NCBI RefSeq assembly: GCF_040581485.1
Contig: NC_090128.1
Coordinates: 34,998,931 to 35,062,930 of the forward strand
Length of the DNA stretch: 64,000 bases
Source: Linepithema humile
Lineage: Eukaryota; Arthropoda; Insecta; Hymenoptera; Formicidae
Direction: 5' to 3'
Both the position numbers and the translations under genes were made by a program. This document shows, in pieces, positions 14,860 to 28,300 of the stretch. Each line of letters starts with the position of its first letter. The stretch's first letter is position 1. The notes beneath the pieces are model-generated. The model was not told where the DNA came from. It ran no database searches and saw nothing but the letters and a program-made list of their open reading frames with translations.

Positions 14860-15876
14860 GATTAAGATGTATTAAACTATGAAGAAATTTTTCAACATAT
14901 ATGCCAATAAAAAATGTTAACATAATTGTATCACGAACAAAGTATCACGTACAGGAACGACTATTATTTATATTATATTTTTAAGTAATAAACACATCAC
15001 ATTTAAAATTATGTCAAAGTATTTTATCAATTACGATATGTAAAAAATACAATACATACAAAAAATACATATTTTATAAAACAATAAGGTAGATTTCTTA
15101 TAAAATGTAGTATATTAATAATTAATATATCAGTATATTATAGTAGTATATTATAATTAATTGCAGTTAATATAACAAGATTTACAGATATGATTAAATT
15201 CTTAGATTTTATTTTTACTAATCATGTATGTTAAAAAACAAGATACCTAAACTAAATGTAAAAATATATAAAGCGCGCAAAAATAGTCAAACAAAATTTG
15301 AGTATTGTTTAAAATTAAATAACAAAGTTATATATATTTTTCAGTGCTACAGAAAAAGTATGGTAATCAAATATCAACAAAAATATTTAACAGTTCATTA
15401 CTAAGAAGCCAAAATTGTATTAATCTATTCAATCTATCTATTCATTTATTCAATGAATAAATGTTTTTGCAAAAAAAGTTTAATGCACCTTGCTTGCTGC
15501 TGAGAAATATATATATTTTATGTTTTAAATTATATACAATGATTAAAATGTTTCTAATCTTGAATTATTGTTCGAGGCTCATTTTTTACATTTTTCTGCG
15601 TATTCTTTTGTGCAAGCTTAAATTTTAAACGTTTTTAATAACGCATTTCGTTTTTAATAACGCGCGTAAAGTCTTATTTCCAAGATTTTGTGATAAAGAT
15701 TTTAATTTATTGTTAAGATTTAAATCTCAAACATAAATAATAATTAATTGTTAGTTACGTATATTAACTGATAAGATTATTTACAAAATAAAAAAAATTA
15801 GTTTTAATTTTATTGATTATTGACATATTAATAATTTATTGTTTATAGTTTACTGAACTCTCATCGCAGATTGAAT

Positions 15877-15947
15877 GTCTGCAACGTCTAATATATGTCT
15901 GCAATGTTTAATATATTTCTAATATATGTCTGCAATGTCTAATATAT
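15877..15947. repeat. 20-bp tandem repeat, three copies plus a partial
   Basis: Unit GTCTGCAATGTCTAATATAT occurs at 15877, 15897 and 15928 with one or two differences. A truncated 11-bp copy lies at 15917. Confidence 0.8.
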
Positions 15948-16053
15948 TTGCATTTAAACAACGATCAAATTAATTTTTTGCCAAAGGAATTGGATATACT
16001 GTCTGTCAAAGCTTAAGCACCTTGATATCTCAAATAATTATCGAATAATTGTC

Positions 16054-16138
16054 TTGGAAAATCTGATCGCAATACAACGCAATACAGCTAAAGCAGCTTG
16101 CTCTAGTTATTCCCTTGTATTGCAATCAAATTTTCCAA
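16054..16138. repeat. Inverted repeat with 24-bp arms
   Basis: Arms 16054-16077 and 16115-16138 match at 22 of 24 positions around a 37-nt centre, which has a smaller palindrome of its own. It could be a decayed MITE; I see no clear target-site duplication. Confidence 0.6.
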
Positions 16139-16918
16139 TCTACTTTAGTAGATCAATCCATGTGCATTTATGTATTAAAATAATTATATAGTCTCTACAC
16201 CGATAAAATACCAAGCTTTTTTGGTACGAAAATGATCTCATTATAACTTAAATTTAACGTTCTTAAGTATTTTAAATTATAAATTTCTAATAAGAATTTG
16301 ATCAACTAAAAAATAACAATAATAAATTAATATAACAGTGGATAAAAATAATTAGAAATATCATAGCACCTCACTTCTACATACATTTGTATTCTTTGCG
16401 AGTGTGTCACGATAATATGGGTCTCTGTTTGATACCAATCGTGCCTTATCTTCAGAAGATACGTACATTTACAAAAATAAAAAAATTATTTTCTTTTGAA
16501 ATCTTATCTAAGATTATATATTTCTATATTACATTATTTGCACATTTACGCTTACTTCGTTTATTTTTGTTTCCATTTTGAAGTCTTTTTTGACATTATC
16601 CATTACGTTCTTACTTTGCAATTATATTATATCGAGTGCACAACATGATAAATGTAATATTCAATCTGTAATTATGACTTTTTTGAAGCTTCGTATCATC
16701 AAAACACAGAAAATTCTATAAGTTTAAAGTGTTGTTAGATTTGAGATTCGTTGCCGATTCGGTAGCAAATTTGCATATATTTATATACCGATGAGTGGTC
16801 GATGGACAGCTCTTTTAGTAGAAAAGAGACAGGAAACAGCATATCTCCTCTCTTCTATTAGCCGAAGCTAGAGCCGAGCCAAGCCGAGCGCCGAGCGCAC
16901 ATGAATACGGTTCTCGAT

Positions 16919-17329
16919 CAGTGATGCGCTGTCATGGGATTTTTTCCCGTACGGAACCTCCGTGCGCATGCGTAAGCTGACGTCACAGCTAGACGTCGGC
17001 TGCTACCGCAGATGTATCTAGGGGTGCGTTCCACTTAACGCCCGCAACGCTCCTAGAATCATTTTATCCTCGTTTAACTTTCGATGAAAAACAAGGATAA
17101 AATGACCCTAGGAGCGTTGCGGGCGTTAAGTGGAACGCACCCTTGGTGTACTATAGGGGATATGATAGTTTTCCCGCGTTTTTAATGACACACGACATAT
17201 TATAGTGCATTATAATCAATTACAATTGAAATCAGCTGATATTGTAAAAGAAGAGGGTGAATTACTGAGGGTTCAAAGCGTTTGCTTAGTGCGCAGACGC
17301 AACTTTATTCCCACGACAGCGCATCACTG
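16919..17329 (+). mobile_element. hAT-type MITE, left copy (411 bp)
   Basis: A non-autonomous DNA element. Its ends are 21-bp terminal inverted repeats starting CAGTGATGCGCTGTC and ending GACAGCGCATCACTG, with one mismatch in this copy. It is flanked on both sides by the 8-bp duplication TTCTCGAT (16911-16918 and 17330-17337). An 8-bp target duplication and CAG-type ends are typical of hAT transposons. Inside is a strong 121-bp palindrome (17022-17142) with 35-bp arms. It codes for no transposase, so it would depend on one supplied elsewhere. The copy at 17366-17776 is the same element inverted. Confidence 0.92.
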
Positions 17330-17365
17330 TTCTCGATTGTGTGTGTATGGACTTGCGGTTACAAT

Positions 17366-17776
17366 CAGTGATGCGCTGTCGTGGGAATAAAGTTGCGTCT
17401 GCGCACTAAGCAAACGCTTTGAACCCTCAGTAATTCACCCTCTTCTTTCACAATATCAGCTGATTTCAATTGTAATTGATTATAATGCACTATAATATGT
17501 CGTGTGTCATTAAAAACGCGGGAAAACTATCATATCCCCTATAGTACACCAAGGGTGCGTTCCACTTAACGCCCGCAACGCTCCTAGGGTCATTTTATCC
17601 TTGTTTTTCATCGAAAGTTAAACGAGGATAAAATGATTCTAGGAGCGTTGCGGGCGTTAAGTGGAACGCACCCCTAGATACATCTGCGGTAGCAGCCGAC
17701 GTCTAGCTGTGACGTCAGCTTACGCATGCGCACGGAGGTTCCGTACGGGAAAAAATCCCACGACAGCGCATCACTG
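17366..17776 (-). mobile_element. hAT-type MITE, right copy (411 bp), inverted
   Basis: Exactly the same length as the left copy and, read in reverse complement, nearly identical to it. I see only isolated substitutions, such as one in the terminal repeat and one in the TATTGTRAAAG segment. The terminal repeats are perfect over 21 bp. The flanking 8-bp duplication is GTTACAAT (17358-17365 and 17777-17784), different from that of the left copy, so the two inserted independently. The internal palindrome is at 17553-17673. The pair ends about 300 bp before the first recognisable Tsen15 exon. Confidence 0.92.
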
Positions 17777-18075
17777 GTTACAATTGGCTTTACTGTTGGA
17801 CGTCTCGTGGTAGAAGAGTCATTCCAATATATATCCTTAAATGATAATGTACTTTATCTTTCCTTAAATTATAATGTGGTGAATTAATCTTGTAGAAGAA
17901 TTTGTTACTTGTATTTTATATGTGTAAAAGATGTATGACATATGTCATCCTGCTGTGAGTAACTGTTTTACTCAAATAACCAAAAAAAATGTGTATCTCA
18001 GTTTTGAGTACAAATGTATATGTATATAAATATCTAGTGTGTAAGGTTCTTACTTTATATATTCAATGTTTTCAG

Positions 18076-18751
18076 TATTATCATTTATGCGAACTTGGAT
18101 GTGACAATCCATTAAAGACAAGTATCGTCTTTTATACTTATATTGAATTATGTGAAGGTATTGTACTCCAATTTTTCAGTTAAATTATAAATGCATGATT
18201 ATTATTGCTATAATAATTTGTAGAGAAACGATTCTGGGATGTCAAATACAAATACAAGAAAGAACTTGATCTGTTATATCTTGAGGTGAGAAAAAGGGAA
18301 CATTCTCCATTGGAAATTTATATACCCTGGTCGGTTAAGTATAATATTTCTCTTAATACAATCGAAGAAATACAAGAGGCATTACAAAATAAACGGTAAT
18401 TTTTTAAATTTCTTTTTTAATATATACTTATGTATATTTGACATTTTTGTAAAATTTTTATCAATGCCATTCATATTTATAAACACAATTTTATCAAACA
18501 GATTGACATTTGTATTTAAATCTGAAGACGGCAGCAGTGTCTATTATACAGTAAGTGCAGATCTTGTAAAACCAGCAGCACCAGAAGTAACTAAACAGCT
18601 GAAAGAAAAAGAGGATAAGAAATCTAATTTGGAAACAGAAATTCGCAGAAATACAACCTATTTATATGAATTAGCAAAATCTTTAGCTGATCAAACTAAT
18701 GATTCCAAAACTGATTTGGACTCTACTGTAGGAACATCAAAACAAATTTAA
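18076..18751 (+). CDS. Tsen15: tRNA-splicing endonuclease subunit Sen15
   Basis: Exons 18076-18157, 18224-18395 and 18502-18751 join in phase to give 167 residues and a TAA stop. Sen15 is a small non-catalytic subunit of the nuclear tRNA-splicing endonuclease (Sen2/Sen34/Sen54/Sen15) that removes introns from pre-tRNAs. The order of conserved blocks fits: an N-terminal helix (ELGCDNPLKTSIVFYTYIEL), then FWDVKYKYKKELDLLYLEV, a helix IEEIQEALQNKR, and the paired strands LTFVFKSEDGSSVYYTVS before a Pro-rich LVKPAAPEV. A Lys/Glu-rich tail of about 50 residues follows and is longer than usual. No in-frame Met exists in the first exon before the conserved part. An upstream 5' exon is likely but unresolved. 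Alternatively, the frame runs open upstream to an ATG at 17989. Family call good, start uncertain. Confidence 0.75.
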
Positions 18752-18920
18752 ACACTGATTTATTAGAAATATGATGTTATTTTTTTACTTTATATTTAAC
18801 TGCAATGATACATATATATGTTTACTGCATCTCTGTGTTTATATTTTTTGTTTACATTTATTATGGCTCATATATGAATTCATTTAATTTTTAAATTATA
18901 CAAAAAATGTATTTTATATC

Positions 18921-18926
18921 AATAAA
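18921..18926 (+). terminator. Candidate poly(A) signal of Tsen15
   Basis: AATAAA about 170 nt after the stop codon, followed by AT-rich DNA. Confidence 0.5.
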
Positions 18927-20447
18927 AAAAATACTGGTACGTACAAAGTAATACAATAAATTATAATTTTTATTATTAAGTGTAAATAAAGTGATATGGA
19001 AAAAGATATACACCAAATAAAGTGTATATGATGATGGAAGAAAATGTACACTGAAAATAAAGCATCTTTTTAATATTTTATTTTTTAAAGTAATTCATAT
19101 ATATGCATATAATGTGAATTTTAAGAATACTTCTAAGGGTTGCTAATTATTTAAAGTGATATGCAATAAGCTGCCACTGCAAATATATATGAATTAAATA
19201 AATTAAATCTTACAAATCATCTAATCATAATATTCATGTATTAATTAATAGAAATTACAAAATACGAGGCACATAATTTTCCTTATTATAAAACTAAAGA
19301 TAAATATAGCGAACATTTTTACCAAACTTACATTAATCATTATATCTAACAGTATATATAAAAAATATGTGTAACGAAATAATCTAATAAAAATCTTTAT
19401 GAAGTAAAAGCAAGCCTATCTACAAAATAATCATAATATTTGTATATATGTACATATTTTGAACCACCGTATATTTTAGACTGCACTACATATGCCAAAA
19501 TCATTGCATAATTTAATTTCCGTAACGCTGCATATAATGTCAGTGAAAAAGTAATTTGTTCACATTGTTACACATAATATGCACTGTAAAAACAAGATAT
19601 AAAATGGTATTACTCTTTGACATAAGGATATCTTCATGATATGAATTGTTTGCAAGATATAAAGTTATACACTTTGGTAATTAAAAACAGCATAAAAAAT
19701 GGAATTATATGGTATTTCAGCCATATAAGAGATAACATCGATTGACATTGACGGATCTACATTATTTAAATTTTGCAATATTTAAATAATTTTAATATTA
19801 ATGGAACTTGTAGATCCGTGCAATTTCAAATTGCCATAAATATTGCTTTACGAATTACGCCAATAGTCTCTTATGTGTGATACATTTTGTGATAAATGCC
19901 ACATTTCTTTGTTTTATTACTGAACGCATTGTTATAAAAATTTTTGTTATTTTTCTCATTTTAGAATTACATGTAAAAAAGATTAAATTGAAAACTTATA
20001 TACATCAATATAAATTAGGCACATTAAAGGTCCTGTGTTAATCATTCTTTTCAAATTATTATCGGTCATTATTATATAGTGCGTCCAAGATCCATTGAAA
20101 ATATTTTAGAAATACCTAAAATACTTTCCTACAATTTCAATCTTATCCTGTGTATAAGAATTATATATAAAATAGATACCAAAGTGGTTATCAATTTATA
20201 ATTGCAGTAAGGCAACTAGATTTCGAGAGGTACTCGAATCTATCTCTCTAACAGTACAATACAGATAATTTTTCACACCATAATGTTTCATATTAAAGTT
20301 TTACAGTAATTTTGGTAATTATATGTCTGCGGTTTGTCAATCTTAAAAAAGAGCGATATTGCAAATAAAACTTGGTAGATTTTACTTGATACAATAAGAT
20401 TTAATCAATTAATATTTACAAAGCATTCAAAACTTACAGTTTGTTCT

Positions 20448-20474
20448 GCATTTAAAACTTACAGTTTTAAATGC
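20448..20474. repeat. Perfect 12-bp-arm hairpin
   Basis: GCATTTAAAACT, a 3-nt spacer, then its exact reverse complement AGTTTTAAATGC. A partial direct copy of AAAACTTACAGTTT lies just upstream. It may be a secondary structure in a 3' UTR; function unknown. Confidence 0.7.
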
Positions 20475-22357
20475 TTTGAATATCTGTGTGGTCATCGAGA
20501 CTTAAAAAACTCGAGCAAATATCTGAAAGCAGTGGAAAGATGCTATAAAACTGTTTTATCATATTTACAATTAACAGAATGTTGAAGAACATTTTTATTG
20601 CTTAACAATATAGTCAATTGAATAAATCTGACAAAAATTGAACAAAGTATATTATAATCGCATAAAATTTACCAAGCTCTATTTGAAATATTTGCATTCG
20701 TACAAAATCCATAATTCAATCCTCAATTTTAAGATGTACATGTAGAGATAAATGACAAATTAAAAAGATTTTATATAATATTTGATGACTTAATAGTCAC
20801 AGAATTTTTTAGTTTTATTGCATGTTCTTAAAAATTGTCCGAATATCATGTAGGCACCACTTTTTAAAGGATGATTAAAATGTACCATGGGTACCATTTG
20901 AATCGCATGCAAAAGTTTCAAAAACTATCGAATCCTATGAAGGATTAAGTAAAAAGAAAGTTTGCGATAAAAAAGTTGATTTTAAAGCCTTTCACAAGTA
21001 AACTCTAACAGCTATTCCAATGTTGTACACAATTTTCAGATCATATATTCTCTACACAAAATTAAAATCAACTCTTAATCAAATGTGTTCATCATACATG
21101 AGCTCTTACAGTAGTATTTTCTTGCAAAGTTAATTGAAATCGTATAATACTACATCAATAGCTTGAGCTATTAAATATAGAAATATCCATTATTATTCTT
21201 TTCGTCATTTGGTTATATATTTATATATACATAATATGGAGCACATGAACTAATAAAAGTATCTTATAAACTAGGATATAAATGTACATAACTAATGATG
21301 AAACGTACCAAATGTAATTGGGATACATATTGAATGAACCTAAAGGATTCTGCTGTATGATACAAAACTACTTCGCATCATAGAGTTCAGGTGTCTAACG
21401 TCACAAATCTTGCAAAATTACCTATATATAAATGAATTAATTTCCAGTAATCATAATAGAGATACATGATTAAATTTAAATAAGGAGCGCTGAGAGAGTG
21501 TTATTTGCAACATAATCATTATTGTTGTACATATATATAGCGCCATTTCAATTTCAATTCTTTATCACACGAGCATGAGCAAGTATAGCTACCTTTTGAT
21601 TTATTTTATGCTTTTTTTTTATGAATATTAATATTGTTGTATTATATGATCATCCTTTAAGCTCTACAAGGATATATAAAATCTTCGAGTATAATTATAC
21701 ATGTTACTGTACATATCAATAATATATAGATAACGAAATGTTGAAAATAATACATCTTCACGCAAAAGAACATTCATACATATTTAATACTAATAACAGG
21801 ACAGTGCTTAGAGATCACTTTTGCAAACGTAATCTAAAAATTATTTTCATCTTTATGCGAAGAAACTTCTTTGTCAAAAGATTAGTAGGCTTTATCACTT
21901 TTTACACAGCTGATCAAAATTCCTTTTTAGCTTTCCATTTTTAAGAGAATATATAGATCACATTCTATTCATATATCTCATTAACTCAGTAAACATGAAC
22001 AACTTTTTTGATATATATATATCTTATTTTATATGAAAAACCAAAGATTAATTTATGTCTGAATTCATATACCAATATATTCATATATTCTCTAAAAGCA
22101 TGTAACTCATTCATTAGTGGAAAACCTGAGATTCGATAAAAGAATTTCTCTTGTAAATCTGTCTCTCTCTCTACTGTTAATATAGTATTAAAAATAAGAA
22201 ATCTATACATGATGTAATAATATATGGTATATTGCATGGAGATACCATATCAATGCTGATGCACAAACTCCAATGTAGTACAAAAAGAAAGAAATTTTTT
22301 TTCTTCAATTATGATGCGCTGCTATTCCCTCCATCGAGGGAATATTATCTATTAAGG

Positions 22358-25300
22358 CTAGCACCAATCAGCCATGTAAGTAAAGTCTTTAAACAGACTT
22401 TGTTCTAAGTCACTAAGAGGCCGAGGATCTTTCGGAGGCGTTAATTGTGGTTTCTCTGATGTAAATTCTTCATCGAAATTACTTACATCTTCCACCGATT
22501 GCTAATAACAAAGAAATATTTTTTATATGTAAATACTGCGTTTAAAATTAAATTGATGCCTATTCGTACTAACAGAGTTGCTATTTCACACATATTAGAT
22601 TATATAGCAATAAAAAGATAGTAATAAATTAATTTGCTACTTACAATTACTGGTACAAAAGGTGGTTTCACGCGTCTTAACAGTAAATCATCCCATGCAA
22701 TGTGTCTGAAAAATGCTTGTTTTTTCACATCTTCCGCATCTTTTTCACTGCTGCCTAATCTCCTATCTGGATTCTTCCTGAGTAACTGTTACAAAATATA
22801 ATACGAAAGATAAGATACATGTGAAAAGAGATGGAAAAATAATAAGATAGAAATGCTTACTCTTCTCATGATTGCTATTGCTTCCAAGGAAAGGAATCGC
22901 GGATATCGTACTTCATCATTTACAATGGAGTCGAACACTTCTTCTTCATCATCACCTGGGAAGGGGGACTGAAACATTTTATTTAATATTTAATATTGGA
23001 AGAGAAAATACTATACATATAATAAGCGTAAAATTTTATGGGCAGATAAGATTACCTCTCCCACAAGCATCTCAAATATCAAGACTCCAAGACCCCACCA
23101 ATCTACAGCTCGCGTGTAAGAAGTCTCTGTCAGCACTTCAGGCGCTAAGAACTCGGGTGTGCCGCAGAAAGTACCTGTTCTATCTCCATATCCCATTCCT
23201 TCTTTACATAAACCGAAATCTGCGATTTTAACGTACCCTTCCGTATCCAATAGTAAATTATCTAATTTTAAGTCTCTGTAAACGAAAAACAAACGTAACG
23301 TAAAACACATTATCCGATTATTTGACGTAGGATATTATAATGTCAACTGAAAATATACCTGTAAATGATGCGATTTTCGTGTAAGTATTGCAATCCTAGA
23401 ACAACACACGCGGAATAGAACACAGCACGCGGCTCGCCGAAAACATCCGCGTGTATATGCATCATAAGATCACCGCCAGCTGCATATTCCATTACAAAAC
23501 ATACATGCGCCTACAGAAAATTAATCTTTTAATTTTATTTCCTTTCGTTTTGCTATTAAAGCATAAAAAAAATTAGTACCTCAGTTTGAAAGCATGCAAA
23601 TAGGTTCACGAGGAAAGGATGGCGCGTCGTGTTCGCTACTTCGAATATTCTTTTTTCAGAAAGTAATGACTCCACTTCATCTCTAGCTATAATGTCTCCC
23701 TTCTTCAAGGCCTTGATTGCAAAGTATTCTCCCGTGTTTCTATATTGTGATAGTATCACTTTGCCAAAATGTCCACGACCGAGCACGGAAAGCAGTCTAA
23801 AGTTCTCCAAAGTCATGCCGGTAAGCTGGGAGTGTCTTCTCGACTCGTAGGCACTGTCTCTGTACTGAAGAGGCCTGATTGGTAGTTCATATACAACCTA
23901 AAAGACAAAAATCTCCAGTTCAAATAACAGATATGGATTTAACATGTTATTAAAATAACTGTTAAAAGTAATCACATATACACAGAAATGTAAAAGAGAA
24001 TTACATGTTAGTATATCATAAAAATACCATATATGTTTATTAGATACATATCTTAAATATAATGTGGCGGATTACATATTGCAATATTTCAATTACCAAA
24101 TCTTCCACGCAATTAGTTATTAATTATGTATATATTATGTATATATTCATATAATATATAATAGAATAAAATGTATATAAAGTGCATACATGCAAAGATT
24201 CAGTAAAAATTAGTACAAATATATATATGTATATGTAGTGATAAGATTTCAAGATTCTTGTAAATTTCTAAACAAGTCAACAATGACCAAAAATGAAGTC
24301 TTAAAACCACTTGCAAGACTATTATGATTAAAAAAGTTTTGAAAAAGTCTTGAGTGTATTAAATATATTGAAAAATATACACATAACACACACATATACA
24401 TATATAGAGACACATGTATTATAGACATTCAAGACTTTCAATCATAACAGTCTTGCAAGATGTTTTGAGACTTCTTGATTTTCAGCCTTTGACTGAAGAT
24501 ATCGACTCTTGAGATGATTTGAATCCCGTCATTATGTGTATGTAATGTGTAAAGATAAAAATAAAGTAGCTTACAAGAGAGATGAAATAAAAAGCATGAA
24601 AAAAATTACATCTATTTCTCCAGTATTTACATGCAACATATTAAAGCAAGCAAAGCAATACTGTGTGTATGTGGAGGTATATACCTCATCCTCAGGAAAC
24701 TCGACGACAGGTTGAGGCGAGGGTGTGCGTGGAGAGGGTGGTGCAATCAGCACAGGACGGGGCTCTGTCACAAGGGGCCTCAAAATTGCACCCTGAGGCC
24801 CCTTTTCCTCGTTGTGCAGAAAATCAAACTCCCTTAATGCACTCTGTAACTACATTACTACCTCCTTAGCACTAATGCTGATTGAAACTGCGCAGTGAAT
24901 TTTAGATTCCTTCCGCACCAGAATTGTTTGCATTTAACGCATGCATTACTTTATAACTAATACGACTTTAATATTTTGAGATTTATATATTTATTTCTTT
25001 CTGCAGTGACTGCTACGATTTATATCGTCATAATAGGGGGTTTGGAATTGTTGCTTGCTTTTGAAAATTGAGAGAATAGTGTAAATATATATACATATCG
25101 CTTTAACTGATTATGCAAGAAAATGTAACATTGCTATATAGCTTGCTGAAAAACAAGAAACCTGCATATTTGTATTTAATAAAAAATTGCGCACAATAAT
25201 TAAAAGAAGTTTTTCTGAAGCAAGTGCAAATTTAAACTAATGCTACTATTTTTCATATAATTGCAGAAATACATAACATATCTGATAACATGCCGCATCA

Positions 25301-28300
25301 AAAGCTATATATATACATTATAACTTTTCGAAAAATCTATACAATATCATATTTATTTATAAATAAAATATAAACTATTTTGGCCCACAACCAATATTCC
25401 CAGCCTTGAAACTGTAATACATATCACTATAATATCTATAATAAATTATAAGGTGTTTAAAAGTAGAAATCATGTCAGACATAATGTGTATATAATAAAT
25501 TATATAAATCAGCAGCATTTAAATTAAACTTTATGCATATCAAATCATAATAGCACAAACTTATTACGTTTATACGACAAATGTGACATTAACAATCTTA
25601 TATTTTTACATCAAGCAAAGATTGACGATACATATAATGCAATAAACAGCATTTAACAAATAACATTATCGCTGAATAAGATCGATTTAGAATAATGATA
25701 TATAAAAAGATATTAAAGAAAACAGATTCTCTTACCTCTTGATCCAATTTAGGAGGCGGTGTCGGTGCAGGCGTAGAAGGTTTCTTTGGGACGGTTGGCG
25801 GCGGTGGAGGAGGATGCTCTGGAGGACGTGGCAGAGTTGGACTATTATTCGACGTTGACATTCCCAAAGGCCGCGCCCCACCCAATCCACCTTTTTCCGG
25901 GTCGGGAAGTTCACCGGGAGTTTCAGGCTTATCTTCTACTGAGGTATCGAATACAAGCTGCAACGGTTGTGGTCCTGCAAACAAAACTGCATAAAGTACC
26001 TTTGCGAAATCTTGCGTTTTACACGGACGAGATTGTATCTTACCTGATGGTGGACTTTCTGAGTTTCTGGAGTTGTGCAATGACGGAGCCGAACGTTTAA
26101 GCAATCTACCCCAAGTCGCGACATTTATGTTCATTTGATTTGCTCTTGGGAAATTTTTCACCTGCTGCTTAAAGATCTTACGTTGGCGCTGTAATTTAGG
26201 CTTTCGTGATATCATCGGATTCAAGAATTTTATTTCCGCGAACAGAAGGCCTTGCGGTTCCAGCTGTAAAGCCATACCGTGTCGAACATCATCGATAAAC
26301 TCTTCTAAACGTAAAAATTTGACCGCACAAAGAGATCTCCAATCTTTCCAATAAATGCCTATTTCGAGTTCTCTTGATTTATCTAGTTCAATAGAAAACC
26401 TAGAAATTTATTAGACACATGACGATATAAGGATCAAGTAAACTATACGCGATATAATAATCGCTAATTAAATAACATTAACCTCTGGTCCCAAGCTTGT
26501 TGGGAACATGGACGCCAACTAGTTTGTCCTACGGTTTGATTATCCAATTTTATAACTGCCATAATATCATCTGAAAACATAATGACAATCAGTCAGAGAC
26601 AATTCAAACAAATTCAGAGACATTAACATTATTTTTCAAATATTGGAAACTTACTGCTCGTTTCGTCTTTCACACTATATGATTTGCTTGAGCTACGTCC
26701 TGTGACACCTTTGACAAAGCTACGTAAATCAGGACTAGCAGGATGTTCTCTCCTCGTACGTCCAGGCACTTCTTCCGCTAAATCTTGACATCCCATTAAT
26801 CTTACCTAAACATATTATATAATATATAAAAAATATATATCACCGATTGTTTTATTACGTATTAAAACACAACATTAAGCCTTAGAAAGTAATATTAACC
26901 TTAGAAATTAATATTAGCCTTAAAAATATCAAACATAATATAAAAAGAAAATACAACTGATTAGAATAAAATTTAAAATTTACGGATTTCATTGCACTTA
27001 ATTCAATGATCCTTACATCAATAATTATATTTATATAATTATTGGCAAATATTGGCAATAAAAGAAATTAATTAATTATTAAATTTATGAAAGAACTTAA
27101 AACAATTTTTCATAACAATCAACTTTTCAATATCAGCTGATTAACATTCTAGACCATTTCTTTATTTAAAAAGTACATTTTAACATTCTGGACCACTTTT
27201 TTGTTTAAAATAAAAGTTTTAAAAACATCGCAGTAAAAAAAATGTAAATTCTAAAATTCTAGGTCTGCCAAGTGTTTATGATAGAAGATTCTAAGTATAA
27301 AAATGAGTAAAATATATATTTTAATATTCGAAACCATTTCTATGTTTAAAATGTAAGGTTTCAATGTTAACGTGCCTTTTTTAAGATTGTCAACATACCT
27401 CTAATTTCCCTGTGACAGCGGCGCATCTCGATACTGAAGCTGGTACAGTAGCTTTACCTTCCAAAGGACCGCGGAAAGGTTGTAATGATGTATAAGTAAC
27501 AGGAACTGGACTAGCCGATTGCACGCTAGCTAATTCTCTCTTTAACTGAGCTGCGGTACCACTGTCGGGCGGCAGCTCTTGCCTTCTGAGCTCAAGAGAC
27601 AATCTGAGTAAGTCCAATTTTCTACTGGATTCCGCGAGACTCGCCTGAGCCTATAATAATTAATGATTTATGTAACAACATGCCATTCATCTAAGATGAT
27701 TTATGTAATAATATAACTTTAATATAAACAGGAGATTATATACATATATAGAGACACACAAATCATGTCCAACGTAATTAATATTTATTATTATTTATTA
27801 ACAGTGCAATCGATATAATACAACTTTGTTAATTTTTATAAATGCTCAATTTTCAGCAGAATGTGTTTAGCAAGCCTCGTGATAACAAATTCAGATATAA
27901 AAGATACAGTATATGGAATAATTTCAAAAATATAATCTAAACACACAAATCATGAAGTACAAGTGTTTGCAGTGTCCTCAATCGCCATGAACAGTGGAAA
28001 CGCGATTTAATTTACGTGTATAAATCTTACAGTATAAATAAATAAAGTAGAAAGCGTCGTTTTGTAAAAACTAGAGAATCGAAATATTCAAGAACCTTCA
28101 GAAGCCACCGAAATCAAATGTCACTTTTTTCGCAAATTGAATACTGGATGACGTTCAAGTTCGCTCAACGAAAAGGACCGTCCTCTCGTTTCCTCGAAAT
28201 ACCTGCGGCAGTGCTCGCACGAACACGTCGGATTTTTCGAGGGACCAATATGATGGCCGGGCTTTCGAAACGCGCTGATTACCGTGCCGAACTTCGAAGC

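Larger units (their letters stand above)
13984..16910. other. AT-rich 3' flank and intergenic DNA
   Basis: Holds the 3' UTR of the sosondowah gene and then very AT-rich DNA. It contains two short tandem repeats and one inverted repeat, listed separately. No open frame with coding character was seen. Confidence 0.6.
18752..22357. other. AT-rich stretch between two convergent genes
   Basis: Lies between the Tsen15 stop (+) and the PKN stop (-), so it holds both 3' UTRs. PKN may have a long one. No coding exon was recognised. It contains the perfect hairpin at 20448-20474. A pair of inverted 11-mers, ACGGATCTACA and its complement, lies near 19750 and 19810. Confidence 0.6.

Noticed and set aside
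17205..17390. 61-codon frame across the MITE pair
   Set aside because: It lies within non-coding repeat sequence and crosses the junction between two independent insertions.
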